A stretch of DNA of 64,000 bases, from positions 56,440 through 120,439 of the forward strand of contig NZ_BLAD01000057.1 of NCBI RefSeq assembly GCF_009687845.1, read 5' to 3'. This DNA comes from Acrocarpospora corrugata (GTDB lineage Bacteria > Actinomycetota > Actinomycetes > Streptosporangiales > Streptosporangiaceae). The notes below the pieces were generated by a model. That model was not told where the DNA came from, did not search any database, and saw only the letters and a program-made list of their open reading frames with translations. Position 1 is the stretch's first letter; each line of letters opens with the position of its first letter. Position numbers and translations under genes: made by a program. This document shows, piece by piece, positions 1 through 12,063 of the stretch.

Positions 1-1
1 G

Positions 2-646
2 GCCGGGTCCTGGATCTTCCGCTACGCCGCCGGAGTGACAAAACGGGCCAATTCCGTGCTTCCGCTCAGCGGCACCGGCTCCTGGGACCGCGTGGACGCG
101 GCTGAGCGCTTCTATCGCGAGCGCGGACGCCCGTGCGTGTTCTCGATAGGCCCGGGAGCGGAGCAGGGCCTGGACGCCGAACTGGAGCGCCGCGGCTACC
201 GCGTCGTCGACCCGACTTTCATCATGACGGGGGAGACCGCCCCGGCCGCCCCGATACAGATCGCTTCGCGGCCCTCGCCGGACTGGCTGACCACCTGGTG
301 GGAGGTCGACGGCGGGCGGCACCCCGGTATCCCCGACGCCCGGGACTGGGCCGAGCGCATCCTGACCGGCGTCCCGGCGGGCTACGCCGCCGCCGGGCCG
401 GACGCCGTCGGGCGAGGCGTCCGGCAGGGCGACTGGCTGGGGATCTACTGCATGGCAGTACGGCCGCCCGCGCGCCGTAAAGGCAACGGAACGACCGTAC
501 TGAACGGGTTACTGGGATGGGGCCACGAGCACGGCGCGCGGCGGGCCTATCTGGTCGTCACCCAGGCCAACGCCGCGGCGCGGGCCATGTATGAACGATC
601 CGGATTCGTGATCTCAGGCCGGTACCACTACCGAGTGAACCCCTGA
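2..646 (+). CDS. GNAT-family N-acetyltransferase (5' truncated by window edge)
   Basis: Partial gene: the frame is open from base 2, so the true start lies upstream. The first residues read AGSWIFRYAAGVTKRANSV, which resembles the G-x-x-x-R-x-(S/G)-x-G-x-T-(R/K)-R-(A)-N-S-V opening of a known actinobacterial GNAT subfamily; the GTG at base 35 falls inside this block and is unlikely to be the start. The C-terminal third has the acetyl-CoA-binding R-R-K-G-N-G-T loop (about residues 155-161 of the visible protein) and the closing N-A-x-A-x-x-M-Y-E-R-S-G-F strand/helix typical of GNATs. It should transfer an acetyl group from acetyl-CoA to an unknown amine. The substrate cannot be read from sequence. 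Confidence 0.85.
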   Translation, partial: AGSWIFRYAAGVTKRANSVLPLSGTGSWDRVDAAERFYRERGRPCVFSIGPGAEQGLDAELERRGYRVVDPTFIMTGETAPAAPIQIASRPSPDWLTTWWEVDGGRHPGIPDARDWAERILTGVPAGYAAAGPDAVGRGVRQGDWLGIYCMAVRPPARRKGNGTTVLNGLLGWGHEHGARRAYLVVTQANAAARAMYERSGFVISGRYHYRVNP

Positions 647-654
647 AGATATGG

Positions 655-694
655 GCAACGGCGCGAACGGGTGTGAACCCGGTCGCGCCGTTGC
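655..694. terminator. Bidirectional hairpin terminator
   Basis: A 12-bp perfect outer stem (655-666 with 683-694), one mismatch, then a 5-bp inner stem (668-672 with 77-81 of the same block) and a GTGA loop. It lies between the convergent acetyltransferase and DUF7455 genes, so it can serve both strands. There is no clear U-tract. Confidence 0.75.
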
Positions 695-700
695 GTATGA

Positions 701-931
701 TCAACGTTCGTCGGCCATCGCCGTCGCAGGGGTTTCAGAGAGTCGAGCTGACTCGTCCTGGATCTCGGCACCTTTGTCGCGCAGAACGGCCACGTGCTGA
801 CGCCCATGGTGGGCACAGAACAGAAGTTCCGCACCTACCTGCAGCGTCGCTCGAATATAGGCCTGAGCGCCACACCGGTCACACCGGTCCAGAGCGGTCA
901 GCGGCTTAGCGGGGGCGAGAGCTCCAGTCAC
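701..931 (-). CDS. DUF7455 family small zinc-ribbon-like protein
   Basis: A 76-residue protein with CDRCGAQAY near residue 17 and CAHHGRQH near residue 39. This C-x-x-C ... C-x-H-H arrangement is the hallmark of the actinobacterial DUF7455 family, found in almost all streptomycetes and relatives; its function is unknown. The Cys/His set suggests one bound zinc (inference). The start is GTG at 931, with an AAAGG-type ribosome binding site about 7 nt upstream. The gene is convergent with the acetyltransferase and divergent from the topoisomerase gene. Length and motif match the family closely. Confidence 0.85.
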   Translation of the reverse strand: MTGALAPAKPLTALDRCDRCGAQAYIRATLQVGAELLFCAHHGRQHVAVLRDKGAEIQDESARLSETPATAMADER

Positions 932-1181
932 GTATCGCCTTTCGGGTCACCCCGCCTGAGCGGGGATGTTGGCGTCACAGTCACTTGGGACAACATCTAA
1001 CCCGATGAGGGCGTTCCCAATCACCCCCTGGCTACGCCGAGAGCGGAATGTTCCGAAAAGTGACGCGGATCACACGCCAGGTAACGTGGATCGCCGCATC
1101 CCTGGCAAGCTATGTAGTCGGGGTTTCGCGACGCACGCTAAGCTGCGTACGCGTGTTCGACTCGTGAGTGTGGGAGCTGGT

Positions 1182-3248
1182 GTGACGGTAGCGGAGACGG
1201 GTTACACGGCTCGTCACCTTTCGGTGCTGGAAGGGCTTGAGGCCGTCCGCAAGCGTCCTGGCATGTACATCGGGTCCACCGACAGCCGGGGGCTGATGCA
1301 CTGCCTCTGGGAGATCGTGGACAACGGGGTCGACGAGGCCCTGGCCGGCTACTGCGATCGCATCGAGGTCGAGCTCTACGCGGACGGCTCCATCGAGGTC
1401 CGCGACAACGGCCGCGGCATCCCCGTGGACGTCGAGCCCAAGAGCGGGCTCCCCGGAGTCGAACTCGTCTACACCAAGCTGCACGCCGGCGGGAAGTTCG
1501 GCGGCGGGTCCTACGGCGCGTCCGGTGGCCTGCACGGAGTCGGCGCCTCGGTGGTGAACGCGCTCTCCTCGCGGCTGGACGTCGAGGTCGACCGGGACGG
1601 GCGGGTGCACGAGATCAGCTTCCGCCGGGGCGTGCCCGGCGTGTTCGAGGGCGACGGGCCGACCGCCAAATTCCGGAAGAAGTCGGGCCTGCGTGACGGC
1701 GGGCGGCTGACCAAGAAGATCACCGGGACCCGGGTGCGCTGGTGGGTGGACCACCAGATCTTCCTGCCCGAGGCCGAGGTGTCGCTGGACGAGATCCACG
1801 TCCGGCTCCGGCAGACCGCCTTCCTGGTGCCGGGGCTGACGTTGATGGTGCGCGACAGCCGTACCGAGGAGGTGACCGAGGAGACCTTCCACTTCGACGG
1901 CGGGATCTCCGAGTTCACCGAGTTCCTGGCCAGGGACGAGGCGCTCTGCGAGGTGTTACGGCTGCAGGGCGTCGGGCACTTCAGAGAGACCGTGCCGGTC
2001 CTGGACGAGCAGGGCCACATGACCCCGACCGACGTCGAGCGTGAGCTGACCGTGGACGTCGCGGTGCGCTGGGGCAAGGGCTATGACACGACCGTGCGGT
2101 CGTTCGTGAACGTGATCGCCACCCCCAAGGGCGGCACCCATGTGGCCGGGTTCGACCGGGCCCTGGCACGCACGGTGAACGAGCAGCTCAGGGAGACGCG
2201 GCTGCTCAAGAACGGGGACGACCCGGTCACCAAGGAGGACATCCTCGAAGGCCTGACGGCCGTGGTGACCGTGCGGGTGCCCGAGCCGCAGTTCGAGGGC
2301 CAGACCAAGGAGGTGCTCGGCACCTCGGCGGCCACCAGGATCGTGGCGCACGTGGTCTCCCGGGAGTTGAAGGAGCTGTTCGCCAGCCCGAAGCGGGCCC
2401 AGAAGCTGGCCGTGCGTTCGGTGCTGGAGAAGATCGTCGCGGCGGCCAAGGCGCGCATCGCGGCCCGCGAGCACCGGGACAACCAGCGGCGCAAGAGCGT
2501 GCTGGAGAACTCCGCGCTGCCGGCCAAGCTGGTCGACTGCCGCAGCGACGACGTGGACCGCAGCGAGCTGTTCATCGTCGAGGGAGACTCCGCGCTGGGC
2601 ACGGCCAAGCTGGCCCGGGATTCGGAGTTCCAGGCGCTGCTGCCGATCCGCGGCAAGATCCTGAACGTGCAGAAGGCGTCGGTGAGCGACATGCTCAAGA
2701 ACGCCGAATGCGCCGCGATCATCCAGGTCGTCGGCGCGGGCTCCGGCCGCTCCTTCGACCTGGAGGCCGCGCGGTACGGCAAGATCATCCTGATGGCCGA
2801 CGCCGACGTCGACGGCGCGCACATCCGGTGCCTGCTGCTGACCCTGTTCCACCGCTACATGCGGCCGATGGTCGAGGCCGGGCGGGTCTTCGCGGCCGTG
2901 CCTCCGCTGCACCGGGTCGAGCTCACCAATCCCGGCCGCGGCCAGGAGAAGTATGTCTACTGCTACTCCGACGCCGAGCTGCACAAGGTGCTCGAAGGGC
3001 TGCGCAAGAAGGGCAAGCGCTGGAAGGAGCCCCCGCAGCGCTACAAGGGCCTGGGCGAGATGGACGCCGACCAGCTGGCCGAGACGACCATGGATCCGCG
3101 CCACCGGGTGCTACGCCGGGTCAGGATCGAGGACGTCGAGGCCGGGGAGCGCATCTTCGACCTGCTGATGGGCAGCGACGTCGCCCCCCGCCGCGAGTTC
3201 ATCGTGAGCAGCGCGGCCGAGGTCGACCGCGACCACATCGACGCCTAG
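1182..3248 (+). CDS. parE: DNA topoisomerase IV subunit B (second GyrB-type ATPase subunit)
   Basis: A 688-residue GHKL ATPase subunit of a type II topoisomerase. It begins with the ATPase domain (GLEAVRKRPGMYIG, DNGRGIP, GLHGVGASVVNAL), followed by the transducer domain, the TOPRIM domain with E-G-D-S-A and ADADVDGAH metal-binding motifs, and the C-terminal QRYKGLGEM block. GTG at 1182 is preferred because GGGAG sits 5 nt upstream and YTARHLSVLEG is close behind; upstream in-frame codons have no family match. Paired with the parC-like gene about 2 kb away, it should form the heterotetramer that decatenates chromosomes. The stop overlaps the carbonic anhydrase stop in a shared CTAG. Confidence 0.93.
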   Translation: MTVAETGYTARHLSVLEGLEAVRKRPGMYIGSTDSRGLMHCLWEIVDNGVDEALAGYCDRIEVELYADGSIEVRDNGRGIPVDVEPKSGLPGVELVYTKLHAGGKFGGGSYGASGGLHGVGASVVNALSSRLDVEVDRDGRVHEISFRRGVPGVFEGDGPTAKFRKKSGLRDGGRLTKKITGTRVRWWVDHQIFLPEAEVSLDEIHVRLRQTAFLVPGLTLMVRDSRTEEVTEETFHFDGGISEFTEFLARDEALCEVLRLQGVGHFRETVPVLDEQGHMTPTDVERELTVDVAVRWGKGYDTTVRSFVNVIATPKGGTHVAGFDRALARTVNEQLRETRLLKNGDDPVTKEDILEGLTAVVTVRVPEPQFEGQTKEVLGTSAATRIVAHVVSRELKELFASPKRAQKLAVRSVLEKIVAAAKARIAAREHRDNQRRKSVLENSALPAKLVDCRSDDVDRSELFIVEGDSALGTAKLARDSEFQALLPIRGKILNVQKASVSDMLKNAECAAIIQVVGAGSGRSFDLEAARYGKIILMADADVDGAHIRCLLLTLFHRYMRPMVEAGRVFAAVPPLHRVELTNPGRGQEKYVYCYSDAELHKVLEGLRKKGKRWKEPPQRYKGLGEMDADQLAETTMDPRHRVLRRVRIEDVEAGERIFDLLMGSDVAPRREFIVSSAAEVDRDHIDA

Positions 3249-3745
3249 GGCAGCTGGATCGCCCGCAGTTTGCCGGTGTGCACGTCGTAGATCGCGCCGC
3301 CGATGGCCAGCTCCTCGATGAGGAACGGGCTGGCCTTGATCCGCATCAGGTCGTGCCGGAGCGCCGCGTCCTGATCCGGCACGGTCCGGAACTCCAGGCT
3401 GCGGGTGTCCACGTCGTGGGCGCGGGCCAGCGCGTGCACGTCCTCGTCGGTGACCTTCGCCATGCCGCAGTCGGTGTGCGGCATGACCAGCACCCGGGTG
3501 ACGCCGAGCAGGAATACGGCCAGCACCAGCGTGCGCAGCACGTCGTCGGTCACCCGGGCGCCCGCGTTGCGCAGGATCTTGGCGTCGCCGGGTTCCAGCC
3601 CGAGCAGACCGAGCGGGTCGATTCTCGAATCCATGCAGGTCACGACGGCCAGGCCGCGGGCGGCCCGGCCGGTCAGCGCGGATCCGGTGAAGGTGCTCGC
3701 GAACTCGGCGTTGGCGGCTAGCAGGTCATCGAAGGCTCCGGTCAT
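3245..3745 (-). CDS. Beta-class carbonic anhydrase
   Basis: A 166-residue soluble protein for reversible CO2 hydration. The zinc ligands of the beta class are visible: C37-x-D39-x-R41 (TCMDSR) and H90-x-x-C93 (HTDCG), with the D39/R41 dyad that controls access to the metal. It is the short form typical of actinobacteria and has no signal peptide. It converges on parE with a shared CTAG stop (3245-3248), so there is no room for a separate terminator. No operon partner is seen. Confidence 0.92.
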   Translation of the reverse strand: MTGAFDDLLAANAEFASTFTGSALTGRAARGLAVVTCMDSRIDPLGLLGLEPGDAKILRNAGARVTDDVLRTLVLAVFLLGVTRVLVMPHTDCGMAKVTDEDVHALARAHDVDTRSLEFRTVPDQDAALRHDLMRIKASPFLIEELAIGGAIYDVHTGKLRAIQLP

Positions 3746-3912
3746 GACTCCGATATTCCCTTACGGCCATTTCATTAGCTTTTCCGGGGTCTACCAATAC
3801 TCCGAAGATCGCACGATCACCGGTTACCTTGGGTGATGATGTCGTGACCCAAAGTGCAAGATCGGTGACTGTCCGCCACGACGGCGGCGTCGCCGAGTCC
3901 CGAGGAGACATC

Positions 3913-4155
3913 ATGACCACCACCGAGACGCTGGCCGACCACCTCCGCGCGCAGGCCCGCCGCCGCCTCGACCGCGTCGAACCCCGCGACGAAGGCCGCA
4001 ACGCCCGGCTGGCCCTCGCCCTCCTTGACGCCGCCTGTTACGTGGAGACCCTGCCGGCCGGTGATCCGCTGCCCGACCTTCCGGAGATCGAGGACGTGGT
4101 CCGGCACTGGCCCTGGGGCGAGCCTTCCGATCTGCTGCGGTTGCTGAAGGCCTAG
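3913..4155 (+). CDS. Small conserved-looking hypothetical protein (80 aa)
   Basis: An 80-residue basic/acidic helical protein, MTTTETLADHLRAQARRRL onward, with no membrane segment or recognised motif. ATG at 3913 is chosen because GAGGAG lies 5 nt upstream; longer in-frame starts back to 3829 lack a site. The single cysteine sits in a helical AACYVETL stretch. It converges on the redoxin gene and shares the CTAG stop at 4152-4155. I do not recognise the family; the strong RBS and clean actinobacterial codon use argue it is real. Confidence 0.65.
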   Translation: MTTTETLADHLRAQARRRLDRVEPRDEGRNARLALALLDAACYVETLPAGDPLPDLPEIEDVVRHWPWGEPSDLLRLLKA

Positions 4156-4709
4156 GAGGGCTCGTTCCCGGGCTTCCACTTGATCCCGCAGCCCAGACTC
4201 GGGCTCTGGTCGGTGAGGGTCTCACCGGCCAGCAGGGCGTCTGTGGCGGCCCGCAGGGAGGCTCCGGTGACCGCCTCCTCGTTGCGGGGGCGGGCGCCGT
4301 CGAACTCGCCCCGGTAGGCGAGGCGGTGGTCGGCGTCGTAGAGGAAGAAATCGGGGGTGCAGGCGGCCCGGTAGGCGTGCGCCACGTCCTGGGTCTCGTC
4401 GATCAGGTACGGGAAGCCGAACCCCGCGCGGGCGGCCTGCTCGGCCAGGTGCGCCGTGTCGTCGTCGGGGTAGTTGACGACGTCGTTGCTGGAGATCGCG
4501 ACCGTGGCCACCCGGCCGGCGTAGTCGGCGGCGTACCGCCCGAGGCCGTTCTCGATGCGGCGCACGTACGGGCAGTGGTTGGACAGGAAGACCACCAGGA
4601 CGGGGGTGCCCTTCAGGCCGGCGAGGGCGACGCGGTCGCCGGTGATCGTGGGGAGGTCGAAATCGGGTGCGGCGGAGCCGAGCGGCACCATGAACGAATT
4701 GACAGCCAC
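4152..4709 (-). CDS. Thioredoxin-fold redoxin / AhpC-TSA family protein
   Basis: A 185-residue cytoplasmic redoxin. The PDFDLP entry, the SNHCPYV peroxidatic-type cysteine (C46), AISSNDVVNYPDD, FPYLIDETQ, AYRAACTPDFFLYD and the end motif SLGCGIKWK follow a well-known thioredoxin-like family that has NHCPYV in place of a C-x-x-C pair. GTG at 4709 is preferred because MAVNSFMVPLG matches the usual N-terminus; ATG at 4691 is the alternative. It probably acts in thiol-dependent redox reactions; the electron donor and substrate are unknown. Confidence 0.85.
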   Translation of the reverse strand: MAVNSFMVPLGSAAPDFDLPTITGDRVALAGLKGTPVLVVFLSNHCPYVRRIENGLGRYAADYAGRVATVAISSNDVVNYPDDDTAHLAEQAARAGFGFPYLIDETQDVAHAYRAACTPDFFLYDADHRLAYRGEFDGARPRNEEAVTGASLRAATDALLAGETLTDQSPSLGCGIKWKPGNEPS

Positions 4710-4848
4710 GTTTTCCCTATCTGTTTTAAAGGGATCTGCTCGGGAAGAGAGGCGCTCCCCGTTCCGACTATTCAATACCGGCGCACCCTGGCGGTCGTCA
4801 ACGACACCGGTATACGCTCTTCGATGGTTACGCATTGAGGAGGAATTC

Positions 4849-5211
4849 ATGGCAATCGGCACTCTCAGCGAAATCGTCTTCGACTGCCCGGACCCCGGCG
4901 AGCTGGCGGCCTTCTACGCGGCGATCCTCGGGTGGGAGGCCAAGCGCACCGCCCCCGACTGGGCGACGGTTACCGGCGACGGGCCGTTCAAGCTGGCCTT
5001 CCAGCTCGCGCCCGACCACAAGCCCCCGGTCTGGCCGGACGCCGACCACCCGCAGCAGCTCCACCTCGACATCCGCGTCGAGAACCTGGAGAAGGGCACG
5101 GCGGAAGTGCTCGCCCTCGGCGCGGTGAAACACGACCATCAGCCGGGCGACGAGGACGGCTTCGTCGTTTTCCTGGACCCGGCCGGCCACCCGTTCTGCC
5201 TGGTCGACTAG
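4849..5211 (+). CDS. VOC superfamily (glyoxalase-like) protein
   Basis: A 120-residue protein opening with a beta-alpha-beta unit (IVFDCPDPGELAAFYAAILGW) and closing with VVFLDPAGHPFCLVD, the two half-sites of the glyoxalase/bleomycin-resistance/extradiol-dioxygenase fold. ATG at 4849 follows GAGGAGG by 5 nt; upstream codons in frame are the antisense of the redoxin gene. The promoter region is shared divergently with that redoxin (about 140 nt). Substrate unknown; VOC proteins of this glyoxalase-like type are usually small-molecule binders or metal enzymes. Confidence 0.85.
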   Translation: MAIGTLSEIVFDCPDPGELAAFYAAILGWEAKRTAPDWATVTGDGPFKLAFQLAPDHKPPVWPDADHPQQLHLDIRVENLEKGTAEVLALGAVKHDHQPGDEDGFVVFLDPAGHPFCLVD

Positions 5212-5218
5212 GAACAGA

Positions 5219-5253
5219 AAAGTGGACCACCCCGCGTCGGGGTGGTCCACTTT
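5219..5253. terminator. Strong bidirectional terminator hairpin
   Basis: A perfect 16-bp stem (5219-5234 with 5238-5253) and a 3-nt CGT loop; the arms run from AAA on one side to TTT on the other, giving short U-tracts in both directions. It separates the convergent VOC and parC-like genes. Confidence 0.9.
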
Positions 5254-5262
5254 CGTCTTCTC

Positions 5263-7746
5263 TCAGAACAGCGGCGCTTCCTCGGCCGCTTCGGTTCCCG
5301 GGCCGGTGAGGGCCCCGCCGATGGCGGCCACGGTGTGCGTGAGCCGTACCCCGGAGCCGTCCCTGCGGCCGAGGTCCTCGGGCAGCGGGACCGGCTTGCC
5401 GACGGCGGAGACTGCCTTCGCGGGGGCGGGCCCCGCCCAGGCCAGGAGCAGGGTGTCCTCGCCCTTCAGGAAGCGCTGGGCGCGGACGCCGCCGGTGGCG
5501 CGGCCCTTCGCCGGGAACTCCGTGTAGTCGGAGACCTTGCCGCCGCCGACCTGGGTGCCGGGCAGCGCCGTGGAGGAACCGGCGATCGTGATCACCCGGG
5601 ACTCGCGGGCGGGGTCGACGGAGCCGAACCAGATCGCCCGCGCCCCCGGCTCCAGCCGGATGCCGGCCATGCCGCCGGCCGGGCGGCCCTGCGGCCGCAC
5701 GTTCGAGGCCGGATAGCGCAGCATCTGCGCGTCGGAGGAGATGAACACCAGGTCGTGCTCCTCGGAGATCAGCTCGACCGCGCCGATCACGGTGTCGCCG
5801 TCGCGGAGGCCGATGACCTCGAACTCGTCGCGGTTGGCCGGATACTCGGGCACCACCCGCTTCACCACGCCCTGCGCGGTGCCCAGCGCCAGGCCGGGGC
5901 TGACAGGATCGAGGGAACCCAGGCCGACCACGACCTCGTCCGGGTTCAGCGCCACGTACTCGGCGACGGGATGGCCGCCCGCCAGGGACGGCGGGTTGGC
6001 CGAGGGCGGCAGCGCGGGCAGGTCCACCACCGAGACCCGGATCATCCGGCCCTGCGAGGTGACCACGCCGATCTCGCCCCGGACCGTCGAGCGCACCACC
6101 GATACCAGCACGTCGTGCACGGTGCGCTCACCGTCGCCCGCCAGCTCGGCCGCGTCGCCGGTCCTGGCCAGCAGCCCGGTGGAGGACATCAGCACCAGGC
6201 ACGGGTCGTCGGCGACCTCCAGCGGCACCGCCGCCGTCCTGGACACCCCGGAGGACTCCAGCAGCACGGTACGCCGCGGCGTGCCATAGGTCTTGGCCAC
6301 CTCCGCCAGCTCGTCCGAGACGACCTTGTTCAGCCGGTCCTCCGAGGACAGGATCGCGGTCAGCTCGGCGATCTCCCGGGTCAGCGTCTCCTTCTCCTTG
6401 TCCAGCTCCAGCTTGTCGAAGCGGGTCAGCCGGCGCAGCGGCGTGTCCAGGATGTAGTTGGCCTGGATCTCGCTCAGCTCGAAGATCTCCATCAGCCGGG
6501 CGCGGGCGGCGCCCGAGTCGTCGGAGGCGCGGATGACCTGGATGACCTCGTCGATGTTGAGCAGCGCGACGATCAGGCCGTCCACCAGGTGCAGGCGCTC
6601 CTGCCGCTTGCGCCGCCGGAACTGCGAACGCCGCCGGACCACGTCGAGCCGGTGGTCCACGTACACCCGGAGCAGTTCGCGCAGGCCGAGCGTGCGCGGC
6701 TGGCCGTCGACCAGGGCCACGTTGTTGATGCCGAAGGTCTCCTCCATCGGCGTCAGCCGGTAGAGCTCCTCCAGCACGGCCTCGGGGATGAAGCCGTTCT
6801 TGATCTCGATGACCAGCCGCAGGCCCTTGTGCCGGTCGGTGAGGTCCTTCAGGTCGGCGATCCCGGACAGCTTCTTGGCGTTCACCAGTTCCTTGATCTT
6901 GGTGATCACCCGCTCCGGGCCCACGTTGTACGGCAGTTCGGTGACGATCAGCCCCTTGCGCCGCGGCGTCACGTTGTCGACCGTGGCCTTGGCCCGCATC
7001 CGGAACGTGCCACGGCCGGTCTCGTACGCGTCCCTGATCCCCGCCAGGCCGATGACCAGACCGCCGGTCGGCAGGTCGGGACCGGGCACGAAGCGCATCA
7101 GGTCTTCCAGCGTCGCGTCCGGCTTCTTGATCAGGTGCCGGGCGGCGGCGATGACCTCGCCGAGGTTGTGCGGGGCCATATTGGTGGCCATCCCGACCGC
7201 GATCCCGGTCGAGCCGTTCACCAGCAGGTTCGGGAAGGCCGACGGCAGGACCGTGGGCTCGGTCTCCTGCCCGTCGTAGTTGGGTTTGAAGTCGACGGTG
7301 TCCTCGTCGATGGACTGCACCATGAGCATGGCGGCGGCCGACAGCCGCGCCTCGGTGTAGCGCATCGCGGCCGGCAGGTCGTCGGGCGAGCCGAAGTTGC
7401 CGTGGCCGTCCACCAGCGGCAGCCGCATCGAGAACGGCTGCGCCATCCGGACCAGCGCGTCGTAGATGGCGCTGTCCCCGTGCGGGTGCAGCTTGCCCAT
7501 CACGTCGCCGACGACGCGGGAGGACTTCACGTGCCCCCGGTCGGGCCGCAGCCCCATCTCGTTCATCGAGTAGAGGATGCGCCGCTGCACGGGCTTGAGA
7601 CCGTCCCGGGCATCTGGGAGCGCGCGCTGGTAGATCACCGAGTACGCGTACTCCAGAAAGCTGGTGCGCATCTCAGCGGAGACGTCGATGTCGACGATCC
7701 GCTCCTCGAAATCCTCGGGTGGGGGGCTGGTGGTTCGTCGGGCCAT
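5263..7746 (-). CDS. parC: DNA topoisomerase IV subunit A (second GyrA-type subunit)
   Basis: About 827 residues. The N-terminal breakage-reunion domain has [38 protein letters not shown] and the catalytic tyrosine in [10 protein letters not shown] (about residue 130). The C-terminal half is a beta-pinwheel made of diverged blades. The start is uncertain: ATG 7746 gives [16 protein letters not shown], the usual family opening, while ATG 7767 has GGAG directly abutting it and ATG 7755 lies between. With parE it should form topoisomerase IV (DNA cleavage and strand passage). The two genes are convergent, not an operon, separated by four small genes. Confidence 0.93.
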   Translation of the reverse strand: MARRTTSPPPEDFEERIVDIDVSAEMRTSFLEYAYSVIYQRALPDARDGLKPVQRRILYSMNEMGLRPDRGHVKSSRVVGDVMGKLHPHGDSAIYDALVRMAQPFSMRLPLVDGHGNFGSPDDLPAAMRYTEARLSAAAMLMVQSIDEDTVDFKPNYDGQETEPTVLPSAFPNLLVNGSTGIAVGMATNMAPHNLGEVIAAARHLIKKPDATLEDLMRFVPGPDLPTGGLVIGLAGIRDAYETGRGTFRMRAKATVDNVTPRRKGLIVTELPYNVGPERVITKIKELVNAKKLSGIADLKDLTDRHKGLRLVIEIKNGFIPEAVLEELYRLTPMEETFGINNVALVDGQPRTLGLRELLRVYVDHRLDVVRRRSQFRRRKRQERLHLVDGLIVALLNIDEVIQVIRASDDSGAARARLMEIFELSEIQANYILDTPLRRLTRFDKLELDKEKETLTREIAELTAILSSEDRLNKVVSDELAEVAKTYGTPRRTVLLESSGVSRTAAVPLEVADDPCLVLMSSTGLLARTGDAAELAGDGERTVHDVLVSVVRSTVRGEIGVVTSQGRMIRVSVVDLPALPPSANPPSLAGGHPVAEYVALNPDEVVVGLGSLDPVSPGLALGTAQGVVKRVVPEYPANRDEFEVIGLRDGDTVIGAVELISEEHDLVFISSDAQMLRYPASNVRPQGRPAGGMAGIRLEPGARAIWFGSVDPARESRVITIAGSSTALPGTQVGGGKVSDYTEFPAKGRATGGVRAQRFLKGEDTLLLAWAGPAPAKAVSAVGKPVPLPEDLGRRDGSGVRLTHTVAAIGGALTGPGTEAAEEAPLF

Positions 7747-7868
7747 GTCGAACATTTTGCCGGTCATCTCCGCATGCCGCGACTCAGACGCGCATCCGCC
7801 CCTCAGCGGAGGCCCGCTTGCACCACTATCGTTGTCGCCTGGCCGGGTTTGAGCGGGAGGAGGCCGGG

Positions 7869-10238
<2,370 letters not shown>

Positions 10239-12063
10239 CGCCGTCGCGATCTCGCCCCGCAGCCCGGCCGCGCGCCCGGTGAGGGTCTTGATCGTCTCCA
10301 GGCGTTTGGTGGCCGACTCGCGCGCATCGCGCTTGTCGGCCGCGTTGCTGACCGCCAGGGTGCGCAGTTCGGCGCGGCGGGACTCCAGGTCCTTGCGCTG
10401 GGTGGCCAGCGCGGTGTCGGCGCTCTGCTCGACGGTGGTGCGCCAGTTGGCAACCTCGCGTTCCAGGGCGAGGGTGATCTCGTTGCCGGCCTGGTTGAAC
10501 TGCTCGGCCAGGAGCCGGCGCAGGGCCTGCTGGTTGCGGTGCACCTCGTCCCATTCGCGGCGCCGGACCAGCACGGCGGCGGCCAGGGCCGGGCCGATGA
10601 TGAAGCCGATCGGGTTGAGGTGGGCGATGATCAGGCCCAGGCTGGCCGCCATCGCGGCGGCGGGCACGCCCTCCCGGAACAGGTCCATCTTGGCGCCGGT
10701 GGTCGGCTCGCTCTTGAGCTCGTGCGACCAGACCCGCGGCATCGCGACCTTGGCCAGGTCCATGTCCATCGGGTCCAGCCGGAGCGAGCGCAGGAACTCG
10801 TTGAGCGCGGTCCCGACCAGCGTGCTCACCTCGGCCACGATCTCGTCCCAGGCGGCCTGGATGGAGCGCTCGACGCTCTCCGGCAGCTGCTGCAGGTAGC
10901 GATCGAGATCGGCGCGCTTGGTCAGCTCGCCCACCGCCTGCTCGTACGGCTGCCGCACCCGGGCCAGATGCGCCCGCGCGATGGTCGCCACCTCCCGCCC
11001 GAGGAACTGGTTGCCCACCGCCTGCCTGCGGCGTTCCCTGCCGATCTCGACCAGCTCCGCCAGCCCGGCCTCGACCTCGGCCAGCCGCTTGGCGGGCTCC
11101 TTCGAATCGTCCGAGGCCCCCGCCACATGGTCGGTCGCGACCGCGCCCACCGCCGCCAGCACCGAGGCGCACGCCGACACCACGGTGGCGCTGCGGGCCA
11201 GTTCGCGGCCTTCCGCGCAGCTGCGCAGGTAGTCCTCAAGCCGCCCGATCCCGCTCCGCTCGTGCAGCTGGTCGGCGCGCTCCGGGCGGCCGAGCCGGCG
11301 CTGCGCGACCGCGGCCTCGGCCAGTTTGGCGCTCACCGGCAGCCAGGCCGCGGCCCGCAGGATCCGCCCGTTCTCCGGCGTGACCAGGCCGGACTCGGCC
11401 ACGAACAGCTCCAGCCTGCGGCGGTTCTCGGCCAGCAGCGCCTGCCAGTTGGCCGAGTCCTCCACCTTGGTCAGCACGAAGGTGACCGCCTGGACCCGCT
11501 GCACCGCCTCGGCCAGGAACTCCAGCTCGTGGCGGAGCACCGGCTGGTCCTGGGCGCTGAGCGCGAACAGCAGCGCGTCGGCCCGCTGCAGGATCGCCAC
11601 CGTGGCCTGCCGGTGCCCGACCGTGAGGCTGTCCACGCCGGGGGTGTCCAGCAGCCGCACCCCCTCCAGCAGTGGGTGGTCGACGGTCAGCTCGACGTTG
11701 ACCACCTCACGGCGCTTGGCGGGGTCGCCGGTCATCGAGGCGTAGTCGGTGATCTGCGCGGGGTCGATGGCGAAGTCCTCGTTCGCCTTGTGCACCTTGG
11801 CGGTCAGCGCCGGGCCCCGGCGCAGCCCGAGGTAGCAGTTGGTGGCCACGTCCGCGTCCACCGGGAGCAGCCCGGGGTGCCCGATCAGCGCGTTCAGCAG
11901 GCGGCTCTTGCCGCGCTTCTGGGCGCCGGCCAGCACGATGGTGGTCTCGGTCTCCTTCCATCTGGCCGCGACCTGGACGAGCACCTCGGCCAGGTCGGCG
12001 CGGCCGGCCTGCTTGGCGAGCGTGTTGACCTCGTTGGCCAGGCGCAGCACGCGGGTGACGAGC

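Noticed and set aside
1110..3104. Large minus-strand ORFs opposite parE
   Set aside because: Antisense shadows; parE motifs on the plus strand are complete.
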